Source: Mycobacterium parascrofulaceum ATCC BAA-614
GTDB lineage: Bacteria; Actinomycetota; Actinomycetes; Mycobacteriales; Mycobacteriaceae
Direction of reading: 5' to 3'
Length of the DNA stretch: 64,000 nucleotides
Assembly (NCBI RefSeq): GCF_000164135.1
Contig: NZ_GG770554.1
Span: 280,167-344,166, forward strand
In this document: piece after piece, positions 1 to 9,475 of the stretch
How the letters are laid out: each line of letters begins with the position of its first letter
Position numbering within the stretch: position 1 is the stretch's first letter
Made by a program: the position numbers and the translations under genes
Notes under the pieces: generated by a model
The model's input: only the letters and a program-made list of their open reading frames with translations
The model's database searches: none
Told to the model about the DNA's origin: nothing

Positions 1-680
<680 letters not shown>

Positions 681-826
681 GGGAGGGGAGGTCCGCCAAT
701 TCGGTTGCCTTGGCGTGCCTTCGGAGAAAGGTAGCGGTTTCTGTTGGTCCCGTCACGTTCAGCGAAACCCGGCGTTTCCCTTCCGGCCGTGTCGGAAAAG
801 CCGAGGAACGCGCGGCATTCACGCAG

Positions 827-832
827 GTCATA
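827..832 (-). promoter_or_regulatory. Candidate -10 element of the rpfA promoter
   Basis: Minus-strand TATGAC lies about 52 bases downstream of the centre of the CRP-like palindrome. This would place transcription start near 820 and the CRP site near -62, a classical activation distance. The transcript would have a leader of roughly 360 nt that includes the riboswitch. Inferred from spacing only. Confidence 0.35.
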
Positions 833-875
833 GAGGCCGATATCCGGGCGTGATGGCGTCGTTATCGTTTCGTTA

Positions 876-891
876 CGTGAGGTATCTCACA
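876..891. promoter_or_regulatory. CRP (Rv3676-type) binding site upstream of rpfA
   Basis: The palindrome cGTGAGGTATCTCACa matches the mycobacterial CRP consensus TGTGA-N6-TCACA except for one outer base. It lies immediately downstream of the moaD2 stop. rpfA is a known member of the CRP regulon in M. tuberculosis, so the position makes functional sense. Confidence 0.75.
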
Positions 892-894
892 GTT

Positions 895-1185
895 TTAGCC
901 GCCGGCGAAGGGGGGCAGCACGTCGATCGTGTTGCCGGTGCGTAACGACGCGGTCTCGTCGCGGACGGCGACTCCGTCGCACAGGTATGAACACCTACTC
1001 AACACGGTGGCGAGCCGGGAACCCCGGATGGCGAGACGCTCGACGAGTTCGGCCACCGTGGTGCCGGGGCGCAGCACCAGCGTCTCGGAGTCGGCTCCGA
1101 CGGCCGCACGGGCGGCCGCGAAATAGCGCACGGTCACCTGGATGCCGTCGTGTTCGACGGCGGTTTCGGACACCGGGTCAGCCAC
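895..1185 (-). CDS. moaD2: Molybdopterin synthase small subunit MoaD2
   Basis: Ubiquitin-like sulfur carrier of molybdenum cofactor synthesis. Its C-terminal Gly is thiocarboxylated and donates sulfur to make the molybdopterin dithiolene with MoaE. The 96-residue product ends DVLPPFAGG, the diagnostic Gly-Gly terminus, and contains the ThiS/MoaD core (VTVRYFAAARAAVG, then LRTGNTIDVLPP). Its ATG overlaps the end of moaA2 by 8 bases, so the two are translationally coupled. This matches Rv0868c. Because M. tuberculosis has several moa copies, the paralogue number rests on the neighbourhood. Confidence 0.95.
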   Translation of the reverse strand: MADPVSETAVEHDGIQVTVRYFAAARAAVGADSETLVLRPGTTVAELVERLAIRGSRLATVLSRCSYLCDGVAVRDETASLRTGNTIDVLPPFAGG

Positions 1186-2257
1186 CGATCGCGCTCATCG
1201 GGCGGTCGGGCTGGACGAAGCTCGGGTCGTTGATGCCGTGACCGGCGGGCTTGCCCCACATCGCGACGCGCCACGCGGCTTCGATCGCGTCGTCGGACGC
1301 GCCGGTGCGCAACAGGGTCCGAAGATCGGTCTCATCGGCCGAGAACAGACAGCTGCGGATCTGGCCATCGGCCGTCAGCCGGGTGCGATCGCAGGACGAA
1401 CAGAACGCGTGGGACACCGACGCGATGACACCGAATTTTCCGCTCGGCGTGCCGGGGCCGGTGTCGACCAGCCACAGCTCGGCGGGCGCCGACCCGCGCG
1501 GCGCCGGGTCCGGACGTAACCGGAAATGTGGCCGCAGTGTGTCGAGTACATCGTCGGCGCTCAACGCGGCGCCCCTGCGCCATTGGTGCCCAGCGTCCAG
1601 GGGCATCTGCTCGATCACCCGCAGTTGGTGGCCGCGCTCGAGGCAGAACCGCAGCAGGTCGACGACGTCCTCACGCCCGGTGACCGGGTCGAGCACCGCG
1701 TTCACCTTGACCGGTGTCAGGCCCGCCTCGTGGGCGGCGGCCAGGCCGGCGAGCACGTCGTCGAGCCGGTCCCGACGGGTGATCGCCGCGAAGTGGTCGG
1801 GATCCACGCTGTCCATGGACACGTTGACGCGATTCAGGCCGGCCCGGGCCAGCCCGGCGGCGCGCCGCGCCAGCCCGACACCGTTGGTGGTCAGCGAGAT
1901 CTCCGGACGGGGCCGCAGGCCGGCCACGGCGGCGACCACCTCTTCCAGGTGCCGCGCCAACAGCGGCTCACCCCCGGTGAACCGCACGCTGGTGATGCCC
2001 AACCGGGTGACGGCGATGTGCATGAGCCGGGTCAGCTCGTCGGGACGCAGGAGCTGCTCGCCGGGCAGCCAGTCCAGGCCTTCGGCCGGCATGCAGTAAC
2101 TGCACCGCAGGTTGCAGCGGTCGGTCAGTGACACGCGCAAGTCGGTGGCGACCCGCCCGTAGGTGTCCACCAACGGGCCCGTCGTCGGCGCGTCGCGCGC
2201 GTCGGCGCCGGCGGTGCGGCCCGGCACCGTCGGCACGCCCAGCGCGGTCAGCGTCAT
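1178..2257 (-). CDS. moaA2: GTP 3',8-cyclase MoaA2 (radical SAM)
   Basis: First enzyme of molybdenum cofactor biosynthesis. It rearranges GTP to 3',8-cyclo-GTP using two Fe-S clusters. The radical-SAM motif CNLRCSYC gives Cys48, Cys52 and Cys55. The second cluster ligands are seen in [10 protein letters not shown] and the following RSCLF. The protein ends SAIGG, the C-terminal Gly-Gly that MoaA needs for activity. The ATG at 2257 (359 aa) was chosen because it overlaps the upstream gene's stop as ATGA and gives the usual length; an open frame continues upstream without family similarity. It forms an operon with the genes on both sides and matches Rv0869c. Confidence 0.96.
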   Translation of the reverse strand: MTLTALGVPTVPGRTAGADARDAPTTGPLVDTYGRVATDLRVSLTDRCNLRCSYCMPAEGLDWLPGEQLLRPDELTRLMHIAVTRLGITSVRFTGGEPLLARHLEEVVAAVAGLRPRPEISLTTNGVGLARRAAGLARAGLNRVNVSMDSVDPDHFAAITRRDRLDDVLAGLAAAHEAGLTPVKVNAVLDPVTGREDVVDLLRFCLERGHQLRVIEQMPLDAGHQWRRGAALSADDVLDTLRPHFRLRPDPAPRGSAPAELWLVDTGPGTPSGKFGVIASVSHAFCSSCDRTRLTADGQIRSCLFSADETDLRTLLRTGASDDAIEAAWRVAMWGKPAGHGINDPSFVQPDRPMSAIGG

Positions 2258-2658
2258 GCGGCCACCGGCACGGAGTGGGACGGCGCGCTGACCGGCACGA
2301 TCTGCTTGCCCAGCGGCATCAACGACACCGGGATGAGCTTGAGGTTGGCCAGCGCCAGCGGAATGCCGACGATGGTGATCGCCATCGCCAGCGCGCTGGC
2401 CACGTGGCCGATCGCCAGCCATATCCCGAACAACAGCACCCAGATGATGTTGCCGATGAGGGCCCCCGTTCCCGACGTCGGCTTGTCGACGATCGTGCGG
2501 CCGAACGGCCACAACGCATACGCCGCGATGCGCAGCGACGCGAAGCCGAAGGGAATGGTGATGATCAGCAGGAAGCAGGCGAGCGCCGCGAGGAAGTACC
2601 CGGCGGCCATCCACAGGCCGCCGAACACGAGCCAGATGACGTTCAGGATCAGGCGCAT
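2254..2658 (-). CDS. YccF-domain inner membrane protein
   Basis: A 134-residue integral membrane protein with at least three hydrophobic spans (about residues 5-45 and 68-110). It carries two copies of the YccF-type repeat: [21 protein letters not shown] and the later [20 protein letters not shown]. The function of YccF proteins is unknown. The start at 2658 is preceded by GGAGGAGAT. It overlaps moaA2 by ATGA and so leads a three-gene operon with the molybdopterin genes, as Rv0870c does in M. tuberculosis. No direct role in cofactor synthesis is evident. Confidence 0.9.
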   Translation of the reverse strand: MRLILNVIWLVFGGLWMAAGYFLAALACFLLIITIPFGFASLRIAAYALWPFGRTIVDKPTSGTGALIGNIIWVLLFGIWLAIGHVASALAMAITIVGIPLALANLKLIPVSLMPLGKQIVPVSAPSHSVPVAA

Positions 2659-2821
2659 ATCTCCTCCACCGTTGACGCCCAGCCTACCGAGTGCGGGTAA
2701 ACGGGGGTGCTCGTTAGGTGAGCAGCCGAGTAGGATCTATAGACCAAACGGCGTCCTGCGCAGGCGGGACGCTTATTCTGTTGGCCATTCTATTGATCCG
2801 TTAGACAAGCAGGTGAGACCA

Positions 2822-3235
2822 GTGCCGACCGGCAAGGTTAAGTGGTACGACGCCGACAAGGGGTTTGGCTTCCTGTCGCAAGAGGACGGCGAAGACGTGT
2901 ACGTCCGCTCGTCGGCGTTGCCCGCTGGGGTCGAGGGGCTCAAAGCGGGCCAGCGTGTGGAGTTCGGCATCGCCTCCGGGCGGCGCGGACCTCAGGCGCT
3001 GAGCCTCAAGCTGATTGAGCCGCCGCCCAGCCTCACCAAGGCTCAGGGTCGCCGCGAGGCGCCCGTTGAGCACAAGCACAGCCCCGACGAGCTGCACGGC
3101 ATGGTCGAGGACATGATCACGCTGCTGGAGAGCGCGGTGCAGCCCGAGTTGCGCAAGGGTCGCTACCCGGACCGCAAGACGGCTCGACGCGTTTCCGAGG
3201 TGGTTCGGGCGGTCGCCCGGGAGCTCGATTCCTAG
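2822..3235 (+). CDS. cspB: Cold-shock domain protein CspB with C-terminal extension
   Basis: An RNA/DNA-binding cold-shock protein of 137 aa, about twice the length of minimal Csps. The N-terminal cold-shock domain (residues 1-65) begins [18 protein letters not shown] with the RNP-1 motif KGFGF; RNP-2 is EDVYVRSS. After a linker, a charged helical C-terminal half (residues 80-137) carries no named motif. The GTG at 2822 is chosen because it places the conserved start PTGKVKWY at the N-terminus; AGGTGAG lies a few bases upstream. The leader of about 160 nt contains a small stem (GCGTCC/GGACGC) that might act in temperature control, which is speculative. Matches Rv0871. Confidence 0.95.
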   Translation: MPTGKVKWYDADKGFGFLSQEDGEDVYVRSSALPAGVEGLKAGQRVEFGIASGRRGPQALSLKLIEPPPSLTKAQGRREAPVEHKHSPDELHGMVEDMITLLESAVQPELRKGRYPDRKTARRVSEVVRAVARELDS

Positions 3236-3294
3236 CTCCCCGGCGGAGCCGCTGGCACTGGGCCGCCCCGTGAGGCTCGGGCAGAATCGTGGGC

Positions 3295-4284
3295 ATGGCC
3301 GCCTACGTCGCCGAAAAAGGTGACTTCACCCGCGATACCGACTACATCACCAGCCGCGTCACCGCCGACGGTCGCGACGGTTACCGGGTGGAGCCCGGCC
3401 GGTACCGGCTGATCGTCGCTCGCGCCTGCCCGTGGGCGAACCGCGCGATCATCGTCAGGCGCCTGCTTGGGCTGGAAAGCGTTCTCTCCATTGGGTTTTG
3501 CGGGCCCACCCACGACGAGCGCAGCTGGACGTTCGACCTCGACCCTGGCGGCCTCGACCCGGTGCTGAAAATCCCGCGGCTGCAGGACGCGTACTTCAAG
3601 CGCTTCCCCGAGTACCCGAAGGGCATCACGGTTCCCGCGCTGGTCGACATCCCGACGGGCGCGGTCGCCACCAATGATTTCGCCCAGATGACGCTGGATT
3701 TCTCCACGGAGTGGACCGCCTACCACCGCGACGGCGCGCCGGAGCTATACCCGGAGCGGCTGCGCGCCGAGATCGACGAGGTGAACAAGCGGGTCTACAC
3801 CGAGATCAACAACGGGGTGTATCGGTGCGGCTTCGCCGGTTCGCAACAGGCTTACGACGCGGCCTACGACCGGCTGTTCGCCGCGTTGGATTGGGTGAGC
3901 GACCGCCTGGCCGGTCAGCGATACCTGGTGGGCGACACCATAACCGAGGCGGACGTGCGGCTGTTCACAACGCTGGCCCGCTTCGACCCGGTGTACCACG
4001 GGCATTTCAAATGCAACCGCAGCAAACTGAGCGAGATGCCGGTGCTGTGGGCGTATGCGCGCGACCTGTTCCAGACACCGGGGTTCGGCGACACCGTCGA
4101 CTTCGTCCAGATCAAGCAGCACTATTACATCGTGCACGCCGACATCAACCCCACCCGCATCGTGCCCAAGGGGCCGGACCTCAGCGGTTGGCTGTCGCCG
4201 CATGGGCGGGAGTCCTTGGGCGGCAAGCCGTTCGGCGACGGAACCCCTCCGGGCCCGCCGCCCGCGGGCGAGCGAGTGGCATAG
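3295..4284 (+). CDS. Glutathionyl-hydroquinone reductase-like (Xi-class) thiol transferase
   Basis: A thioredoxin-fold/GST-type enzyme of about 329 aa. The key motif is ARACPWANRAIIVRR: the CPWA catalytic motif of ECM4/YqjG-type glutathionyl-hydroquinone reductases. These reductively remove a thiol from hydroquinone adducts using the Cys. The N-terminal thioredoxin domain includes VPALVDIPTG. The C-terminal all-helical domain begins near residue 160 and contains DRLFAALDWVSDRLAGQRYLVGDTITEADVRLF in two stretches. Mycobacteria use mycothiol rather than glutathione, so the natural thiol is probably different. ATG 3295 is preferred; GTG 3289 is a possible start two codons earlier. It lies alone after cspB. 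Confidence 0.88.
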   Translation: MAAYVAEKGDFTRDTDYITSRVTADGRDGYRVEPGRYRLIVARACPWANRAIIVRRLLGLESVLSIGFCGPTHDERSWTFDLDPGGLDPVLKIPRLQDAYFKRFPEYPKGITVPALVDIPTGAVATNDFAQMTLDFSTEWTAYHRDGAPELYPERLRAEIDEVNKRVYTEINNGVYRCGFAGSQQAYDAAYDRLFAALDWVSDRLAGQRYLVGDTITEADVRLFTTLARFDPVYHGHFKCNRSKLSEMPVLWAYARDLFQTPGFGDTVDFVQIKQHYYIVHADINPTRIVPKGPDLSGWLSPHGRESLGGKPFGDGTPPGPPPAGERVA

Positions 4285-4396
4285 CCCTCTCAAGGCTGGC
4301 ACCCTCGTCGAGCAAAGTCTGCGACCGGGCTGAATGTCGGCGGCTTCGACGCCGCGCCGCCGGGCGGGCGCGGAAGGTCGTTTGGTCATCAGGGAT

Positions 4397-4412
4397 GGGA
4401 CCAACGGCCCCT
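4397..4412. promoter_or_regulatory. DosR-like box upstream of the universal stress gene
   Basis: GGGACCAACGGCCCCT fits the DosR/DevR half-site pattern GGGAC-N4-GNCCC and is centred about 78 bases upstream of the USP start. A copy with one mismatch occurs at 44461-44476 upstream of another gene of the DosR-regulon type. DosR control of tandem USPs is well established in mycobacteria; binding here is inferred. Confidence 0.6.
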
Positions 4413-4481
4413 GACCGCGCATCACCGAAATCCTAGAGTTGACCGTGCCGGACCACACTCTCCTAGGGACGAGGCATCCAA

Positions 4482-5396
4482 ATGGTCAGCGAAACAGGGA
4501 ATCCGGGAATCGTCGTCGCGATCGACGGATCGCCGGATTCGAACGAGGCCATCCGGTGGGCCGCCCGAGAGGCAACGATGCGCAAGGTGGCCCTGACCCT
4601 GGCGCATGCCGCGGCGCCGTCGCCCGGCGGGGCGCCGGTGCTCGAGTGGACAGGAGAGTCCGCCCCGGCGGAATTCCGCGAACAGCTGGGCAGGTCGGTA
4701 GAGCGGATCCTTGCCGACGCAGCCAAGATCGTCGAGAGCACGACCGACGAAGACAGCCGGCCGCGAGTCAACAATGAGGTGATCACCGACGCGCCCGTCC
4801 CCGCGCTCGTCGAGTTGTCGACGAAAGCCGACATGGTCGTGGTCGGTAGCCGCGGTCACGGAGCGTTGGAACGCGTGCTGTTGGGATCTGTCAGCACCGG
4901 GCTCGTCCACCACGCCCACTGCCCGGTGGCGGTGATCCGCAACGAACCCTCGCCCCGCGAGGGCTGCGTGCTTGTCGGCGTCGATGGTTCGCCGGTGTCG
5001 GAGCTGGCGACCGCCATCGCGTTCGACGAAGCTTCCTGGCGGGGTGCGGAACTCGTCGCGCTCTATGCCTGGACCGACGCCGAGCTTCCCGACATCCCGA
5101 TGCGGGAGTGGACCGGAACGACCAGAACCTCCTGGACGGCACTGCAATCTGAGGCCGAGGAAACATTGGCGGAGCGTCTGGCGGGGTACCGGCAACGCTG
5201 TCCCGACGTCGTCGTCCGTCGCGAGGTCGTGGTCAACCGGCCCGCCCAACACCTCGTCGAGGGCTCAGAGTCGGCGCAACTGGTGGTCGTCGGAAGCCAC
5301 GGGCGCGGCGGCTTCGCCGGAATGCTGCTCGGATCCGTGAGCACGGCAGTGGTGCACGCGGTGCGCACACCGGTGATCGTCGCTCGACCGCGTTAG
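4482..5396 (+). CDS. Tandem universal stress protein (Rv2623/Rv2005c type)
   Basis: A 304-aa protein made of two UspA domains. Domain 1 starts GIVVAIDGSPDSNEAIRWA and ends with the ATP-binding signature GSRGHGALERVLLGSVS. Domain 2 starts CVLVGVDGSPVSELATAIA and ends GSHGRGGFAGMLLGSVS. Both G-x2-G-x9-G(S/T) nucleotide motifs are intact, so both domains probably bind ATP. Tandem USPs of this architecture in M. tuberculosis are induced by hypoxia and nitric oxide and slow growth (Rv2623). The DosR-like box upstream agrees with that role. It is monocistronic, with a convergent gene downstream only 22 bases away. Confidence 0.95.
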   Translation: MVSETGNPGIVVAIDGSPDSNEAIRWAAREATMRKVALTLAHAAAPSPGGAPVLEWTGESAPAEFREQLGRSVERILADAAKIVESTTDEDSRPRVNNEVITDAPVPALVELSTKADMVVVGSRGHGALERVLLGSVSTGLVHHAHCPVAVIRNEPSPREGCVLVGVDGSPVSELATAIAFDEASWRGAELVALYAWTDAELPDIPMREWTGTTRTSWTALQSEAEETLAERLAGYRQRCPDVVVRREVVVNRPAQHLVEGSESAQLVVVGSHGRGGFAGMLLGSVSTAVVHAVRTPVIVARPR

Positions 5397-5418
5397 CCGT
5401 CGTCACACCGGCACTCCG

Positions 5419-5907
5419 TCAGGAGACCAGGCGCACCGACCATTCCGCGTGCGGGACGTCGCGGAGCTCGCCGCCGGGATCCATCACCAGCGTCAGCAAC
5501 TGCACGACGATCCCGACCATGCGGCCCCGATGCGGGTCGACCGGTGGAATGGTGACCGCGAACCGGGTGTTCGGCCGAAAGATGGTGCTGGTCGTGTTGG
5601 TTGGATCCTCGTAGACCTGCAGCAGCCGCCAGGGCGCCCGGTAGATCGCGTCGGGCACCGACAGCTGCACCGGATAGCGTTCGCTGACCTTCAGCTCGCC
5701 CTGGGTCTGGGTCGTGTCACAGTCGTCGAGGTTCAGCACGCTGCAGTACAGGTACGGCCCCACCCTCGTGAGGTGGCCGTGCGAATACGCGCTGATCTCG
5801 GGGCGCTGCGGGCCGGACGGCCGCACCAGCAGCCAGGTGCCGACCCCGACGGCCACGCACAGCACCGTCATCAGGCCGGTCAGCAGGAGGGCCATTCCGC
5901 GTGTCAC
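5419..5907 (-). CDS. Exported conserved protein, Rv0875c type
   Basis: A 162-residue protein with one N-terminal hydrophobic segment (MALLLTGLMTVLCVAVGVGT, residues 5-24), giving a signal anchor or uncleaved signal with the remainder outside the membrane. The extracytoplasmic part contains two Cys in YCSVLNLDDCDT that could form a disulfide. No enzymatic motif is visible. GTG at 5907 overlaps the MFS gene stop as GTGA and gives the length expected for Rv0875c; the open frame upstream is a shadow. Co-transcribed and probably coupled with the transporter, so it may assist or modulate it. Function unknown. Confidence 0.85.
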   Translation of the reverse strand: MTRGMALLLTGLMTVLCVAVGVGTWLLVRPSGPQRPEISAYSHGHLTRVGPYLYCSVLNLDDCDTTQTQGELKVSERYPVQLSVPDAIYRAPWRLLQVYEDPTNTTSTIFRPNTRFAVTIPPVDPHRGRMVGIVVQLLTLVMDPGGELRDVPHAEWSVRLVS

Positions 5908-7499
5908 TCGGGCACCACCGCCGGGCTGCCGTGGCGCACGCGCTCTTGTTCCACCATGACCGGCCGGTTGCCCCCCAGTCCCGGAATCAGCGAATTCCCT
6001 TGATAGCTCACGAGCGTCTGCGCCAACCCGAGGATCAGCAGCGCCGTGACCGCGGTGAAGCCGACCCACAGTTCGGTGTAGACCAAGACGCCCACGGCGC
6101 CGCCCAGCACCCAGGCCAGCTGCAGCGTCGACTCAGAGCGCCCGAATCCGGACGCGCGCGATTCCTCTGGCAGGTCGTTCTGCAGCGAGGCGTCCAGCGA
6201 GGCCTTGGCGATGGCGCTGGAGCCCGACGTGACCAGGGTGGCAATGACGGCCGCCGCGAGGGTGCCCGCCACCGACGCCGCCAACGCGACCGCCGAGACC
6301 GCCAGCGTGCAGCGCACCACCAGCACGGCCGGCCGGCCCAGCTGCAGGCGTGCCGCGGCGAAGTTGCCGGCGAAGTTCCCGATGCCGGCGGCCGCGCCGA
6401 TCATCCCCAGCATCCCCAGCTGAACCCAGCCGCTGGCCTGGTGTGCCTTGGCGACAAACGCCGGGTACAAGAACAAGAAGCCGACCATGACCTTGATGGT
6501 GCAGTTGCCCCACAGCGAGGTGATGATGTTGCGGCCCAGTGGTTGTCGCAACGCACCGCCGGCCTTCTTGACCTCTTTGCGCCAGTGCCTGCGCGGCGGC
6601 TCGCTGTCCTGCCGGTAGCTCAACGTGGCCGGTACCTCGCCCGCCGTCACCTCGACCCAGCGGGGGATCCGCATCGACAGCAAGGCACCGGCGATCGTGA
6701 CTGCGATGACGACGAACAGCGCGCCGGGCAGCTTGAACAGGTGGGTGCAGACGAACTCGACGCCGGCCGCGACGGCCCCGCCGGCGATGGTGCCGCCGAG
6801 CAGACCGAACACGGTCAACCGGGAATTCACCCGCACCAGGTCGATGGTCGGCGGCATGACGCGCGGGGTCACGGCGCTGCGCAGCACGCTGAACGACTTG
6901 GAGAACACCATCATCGCGAGTGCGCACGGGTAGAGCACCCACGACGGGTAGCTCCCGGTGGCACCGTCGTAATTCAGGATCAGCAGGAGCGCCAACGCCG
7001 TACGCAAAATGAAGGACCCGGCGAGCGCGACCCGCCGTCCGTGCTGCAACCGGTCCAGCGCGGGACCGATGAGCGGCGCGATGACGGCGAACGGCGCGAT
7101 GGTGATCAGCAGGTATAGCGCGACCCGGCCCTTGCTCTCGCCGGTGGCCGCCGCGAAGAACAGCGTGTTGGCCAGCGCCACGGCCATCGAGGCGTCCACC
7201 GCGAAGTTGGCCACCACCGGCCAGGTCAGCGCCGTCAGGCCGGATTTGTCGGCGCCGTCGGCGGTGGCGGCCCGTTGCACCATCCAGTACATCCGCGAAC
7301 CCATCTCGCGGCTTCGCAGCGCGGCGGCGCGGGTGACGGTGATCCGTTCGCCGGCGACCGCAGTGCGCGGGGGCACGCTATCGCTTCGATCCGGCTCCGA
7401 CTGGTGGCCGATGGGCGGCAGGTAGCGGTTGGAGCTGGGCATCGGCGGTGGGCGGCGCGCCCGCCGGCTCGGGGCGTCATCGGCGGGGTAATTCGCCAT
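5904..7499 (-). CDS. Major facilitator superfamily transporter, Rv0876c type
   Basis: An integral membrane protein with about 12 hydrophobic spans: six in the N-terminal half (for example FAVDASMAVALANTLFF and YLLITIAPFAVIAPLIG), a cytosolic basic loop with VTAGEVPATLSYRQDSEPPR, then six more (for example VLVVRCTLAVSAVALAASVA). The arrangement is MFS, but no substrate motif is recognisable. A hydrophilic N-terminus of about 80 residues, rich in Arg/Pro, precedes the first span. The start MANYPADDAP (7499) is chosen as the nearest plausible ATG; an in-frame ATG at 7589 would add 30 Arg-rich residues. Overlaps the downstream exported-protein gene by four bases. Confidence 0.85.
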   Translation of the reverse strand: MANYPADDAPSRRARRPPPMPSSNRYLPPIGHQSEPDRSDSVPPRTAVAGERITVTRAAALRSREMGSRMYWMVQRAATADGADKSGLTALTWPVVANFAVDASMAVALANTLFFAAATGESKGRVALYLLITIAPFAVIAPLIGPALDRLQHGRRVALAGSFILRTALALLLILNYDGATGSYPSWVLYPCALAMMVFSKSFSVLRSAVTPRVMPPTIDLVRVNSRLTVFGLLGGTIAGGAVAAGVEFVCTHLFKLPGALFVVIAVTIAGALLSMRIPRWVEVTAGEVPATLSYRQDSEPPRRHWRKEVKKAGGALRQPLGRNIITSLWGNCTIKVMVGFLFLYPAFVAKAHQASGWVQLGMLGMIGAAAGIGNFAGNFAAARLQLGRPAVLVVRCTLAVSAVALAASVAGTLAAAVIATLVTSGSSAIAKASLDASLQNDLPEESRASGFGRSESTLQLAWVLGGAVGVLVYTELWVGFTAVTALLILGLAQTLVSYQGNSLIPGLGGNRPVMVEQERVRHGSPAVVPE

Positions 7500-7687
7500 G
7501 CCCGGATGTTGGTTGGCGGCCCCATTGCGGGGCCGGCGACCCGGGGTGGAGGCCACGCGGCCCGGATCATCACGCCGCCGTCCAGACACGTTGGAGATTC
7601 TCCCCTATGGCGACGACAAGCGTATGCAGGCAACAGGGCGTGGCTCGTCAACCTAGTATTGGAACCGCAATGCAGGAAGGGGACAGC

Positions 7688-8731
7688 GTGACCGGGCCCA
7701 TCGAGGAATCTGCCGTGGCGACCGTGGCCGAGTGGCCGGAGGGGTTGGCGGCCGTGCTCACGGCTGCGGTGGACCAGGCCAGGGCCGCCGTCGTGGAGTT
7801 CAGCGGTGCGGAGTCGGTCGGCGATTACCTGGGCGTCAGCTACGAGGATCCGGCCGCCGCCACCCACCGGTTCCTGGCGCATCTGCCCGGCTACCAGGGC
7901 TGGCAGTGGGCGGTCGTCGTCGCCGCGCACCCCGGTGCCGACCACGCCACCGTCAGCGAGGTGGTGCTGATTCCGGGGCCGACGGCGTTGCTGGCTCCGG
8001 CCTGGGTTCCGTGGGATCAGCGGGTGCGGCCGGGCGACCTGAGCCCGGGCGACCTGCTGGCCCCCGCCGCCGACGATCCGCGGTTGGTTCCCGGCTACGT
8101 CGCCAGCGGTGACGACCAGGTCGACGAGGCGGCCGCCGAAATCGGGCTGGGCCGGCGCTGGGTGATGAGCGCCTGGGGACGTGCGGCGGCGGCCGAACGC
8201 TGGCACACCGGCGATCACGGTCCCGACTCGCCGATGGCCCGTTCCACCAAACGGGTGTGCCGCGACTGCGGTTTCTTCCTGCCGTTGTCGGGATCGCTGG
8301 GCGCGATGTTCGGCGTGTGCGGCAACGAACTGTCCGCCGACGGGCAGGTCGTCGACAAGCAGTACGGCTGCGGCGCGCATTCGGACACCCCGGCCCCGGC
8401 GGGCACCGGGTCGCCGATGTACGAGCCCTTCGACGACGGCGTGCTCGACGTGGTCCAGCCGCCGCCCGAGCCGCCCCAGCCGTCCGAGACTTCCGAGGCG
8501 CAATTGGAGCCGTCGGAGTCCCCGGCCGAGCCGCCGGAATCCGCGACCGGGGAGGCCCGGCCGGAGTTGTCGGCGGAACCCCGGCCCGAGGAGCCCGAAC
8601 CCGAGCAAGAGGGGCCCGAGGCGGCACCCCAGGCCGAAGCGCCCCAGCCCGAGGAATCCCAGCCCGAGGAATCCCAGGCCGAAGCACCCCAGCCCGAGGA
8701 ATCCCAGCCCGAGGAATCCCGGGCCGACTAG
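7688..8731 (+). CDS. DUF3027 protein with Pro/Glu-rich repeat tail
   Basis: A 347-aa cytosolic protein of the actinobacterial DUF3027 family (Rv0877). The conserved region (about residues 1-235) includes a probable zinc-binding element: CRDCGFFLPLSGSLGAMFGVC followed by YGCGAHSD. The last 100 residues are low-complexity Pro/Glu/Ser repeats (units such as PQPEESQPEESQAEA), unlike the shorter M. tuberculosis form. The GTG at 7688 follows AAGGGGA at good spacing; an in-frame ATG at 7671 is the alternative. A -10-like TAGTAT lies near 7650. Its stop overlaps the stop of the convergent SRPBCC gene within CTAG. Function unknown. Confidence 0.88.
   Translation: MTGPIEESAVATVAEWPEGLAAVLTAAVDQARAAVVEFSGAESVGDYLGVSYEDPAAATHRFLAHLPGYQGWQWAVVVAAHPGADHATVSEVVLIPGPTALLAPAWVPWDQRVRPGDLSPGDLLAPAADDPRLVPGYVASGDDQVDEAAAEIGLGRRWVMSAWGRAAAAERWHTGDHGPDSPMARSTKRVCRDCGFFLPLSGSLGAMFGVCGNELSADGQVVDKQYGCGAHSDTPAPAGTGSPMYEPFDDGVLDVVQPPPEPPQPSETSEAQLEPSESPAEPPESATGEARPELSAEPRPEEPEPEQEGPEAAPQAEAPQPEESQPEESQAEAPQPEESQPEESRAD
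8645..8729 (+). repeat. Direct repeats encoding PQPEESQPEES in the DUF3027 gene
   Basis: CAGCCCGAGGAATCC occurs four times as two doublets separated by a GCC-GAA-GCA spacer. It encodes an acidic, disordered tail and may vary in copy number between strains by replication slippage. Confidence 0.8.
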
Positions 8732-9183
8732 CCCCGCTCTGCGGCGGCCTTGATCCTGGCCAGCGAGGCGTTCATGCCCTCGACCAATTCGCGTTCGAAG
8801 TTGGTGGTCCCGCCGAAGAGCGCATTCACCGACAGATTCGAGAACGCGGTCACACCGTTCTCGGCGTGACGGGTCTCGACCAACCGGGTTCCCTCGCCGC
8901 TGGGCTGCAGCTCGTAGCTCCAGATGGTGTTGTTGGTGTCGACGCGGAACGCGAGCTTGGTCTCCGGGATGACCTCGACGATGGTGCACGTCGTCGGCCA
9001 GAACATTCGGTTGCGGCGATTGATGTTGAGGGTGCGCGTGCCCTGCCGAAGCGGACCGAACGCCTTCATCCATCGACACTGTGGGCTCCACTCCGGCATC
9101 CGCCGGAGATCGGATATCAATCCCCACACCGTGGAAACCGGTGCGTCGATATCGATTTGCGCTTGCAGTAGCGGGGCTGCCAT
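8728..9183 (-). CDS. SRPBCC (polyketide cyclase/dehydrase-like) protein
   Basis: A 151-aa single-domain protein of the START/SRPBCC superfamily, which has a hydrophobic ligand-binding cavity. Features are the opening PLLQAQIDIDAPVSTVWGLISD, MPEWSPQC in the first helix-grip turn, and the long C-terminal helix NFERELVEGMNASLARIKAA. No catalytic residues can be assigned, and such proteins bind lipids or polyketides or act as cyclases. The ATG at 9183 follows AGGGAGG at good spacing. It overlaps the convergent DUF3027 gene by four bases. M. tuberculosis has a PPE gene at this point in the order, so this may be a lineage-specific neighbour. Confidence 0.85.
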   Translation of the reverse strand: MAAPLLQAQIDIDAPVSTVWGLISDLRRMPEWSPQCRWMKAFGPLRQGTRTLNINRRNRMFWPTTCTIVEVIPETKLAFRVDTNNTIWSYELQPSGEGTRLVETRHAENGVTAFSNLSVNALFGGTTNFERELVEGMNASLARIKAAAERG

Positions 9184-9202
9184 CGGTCCTCCCTTCCGAA
9201 CC

Positions 9203-9475
9203 TCAGTGGTCGAAATAGTTCTCGAGTCCGGCTTGCGCGCCGCGTGCGCCACGGCGGGCCGCCGCGAGTTGTAACACGAAGATGCTCGTCCCCAGCGCGC
9301 CCACTCCGAGCCCGGCCAGCGTCACCGGACGCCAACTCTGCAGGGCGGGCACCAAAAATGCGGCGGCCACCGCGGCCAGCCAGCCGAGCGCACCCAGCGC
9401 GATGAAGGGCCACGCGTTGAGCAGCGCGGGCGGTAGCGGCGGCGCCTCACGGTTCTGGCCGGGTTCGACGGACAT
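9203..9475 (-). CDS. Small two-span membrane protein (DUF2530, Rv0879c type)
   Basis: A 90-residue protein with two transmembrane helices, roughly residues 20-41 (WPFIALGALGWLAAVAAAFL) and 49-71 (VTLAGLGVGALGTSIFVLQL). A basic tail follows (AARRGARGAQ). Size, topology and position match the DUF2530 family member Rv0879c, of unknown function. ATG 9475 (MSVEPGQ) is preferred; ATG 9487 (MLIPMSV) is four codons upstream. No Shine-Dalgarno sequence is strong at either. Lies 19 bases beyond the start of the SRPBCC gene on the same strand, so may share its transcript or start it. Confidence 0.8.
   Translation of the reverse strand: MSVEPGQNREAPPLPPALLNAWPFIALGALGWLAAVAAAFLVPALQSWRPVTLAGLGVGALGTSIFVLQLAAARRGARGAQAGLENYFDH

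Noticed and set aside
8645..8729. Possible mobile repeat or CRISPR
   Set aside because: Repeats are in frame and encode the acidic tail of the DUF3027 protein; no unique spacers.
7235..9127. 630-codon minus-strand frame over Rv0876c and Rv0877-type genes
   Set aside because: Antisense and shifted-frame shadow with Leu/Gly repeats that come from the DUF3027 repeat region.
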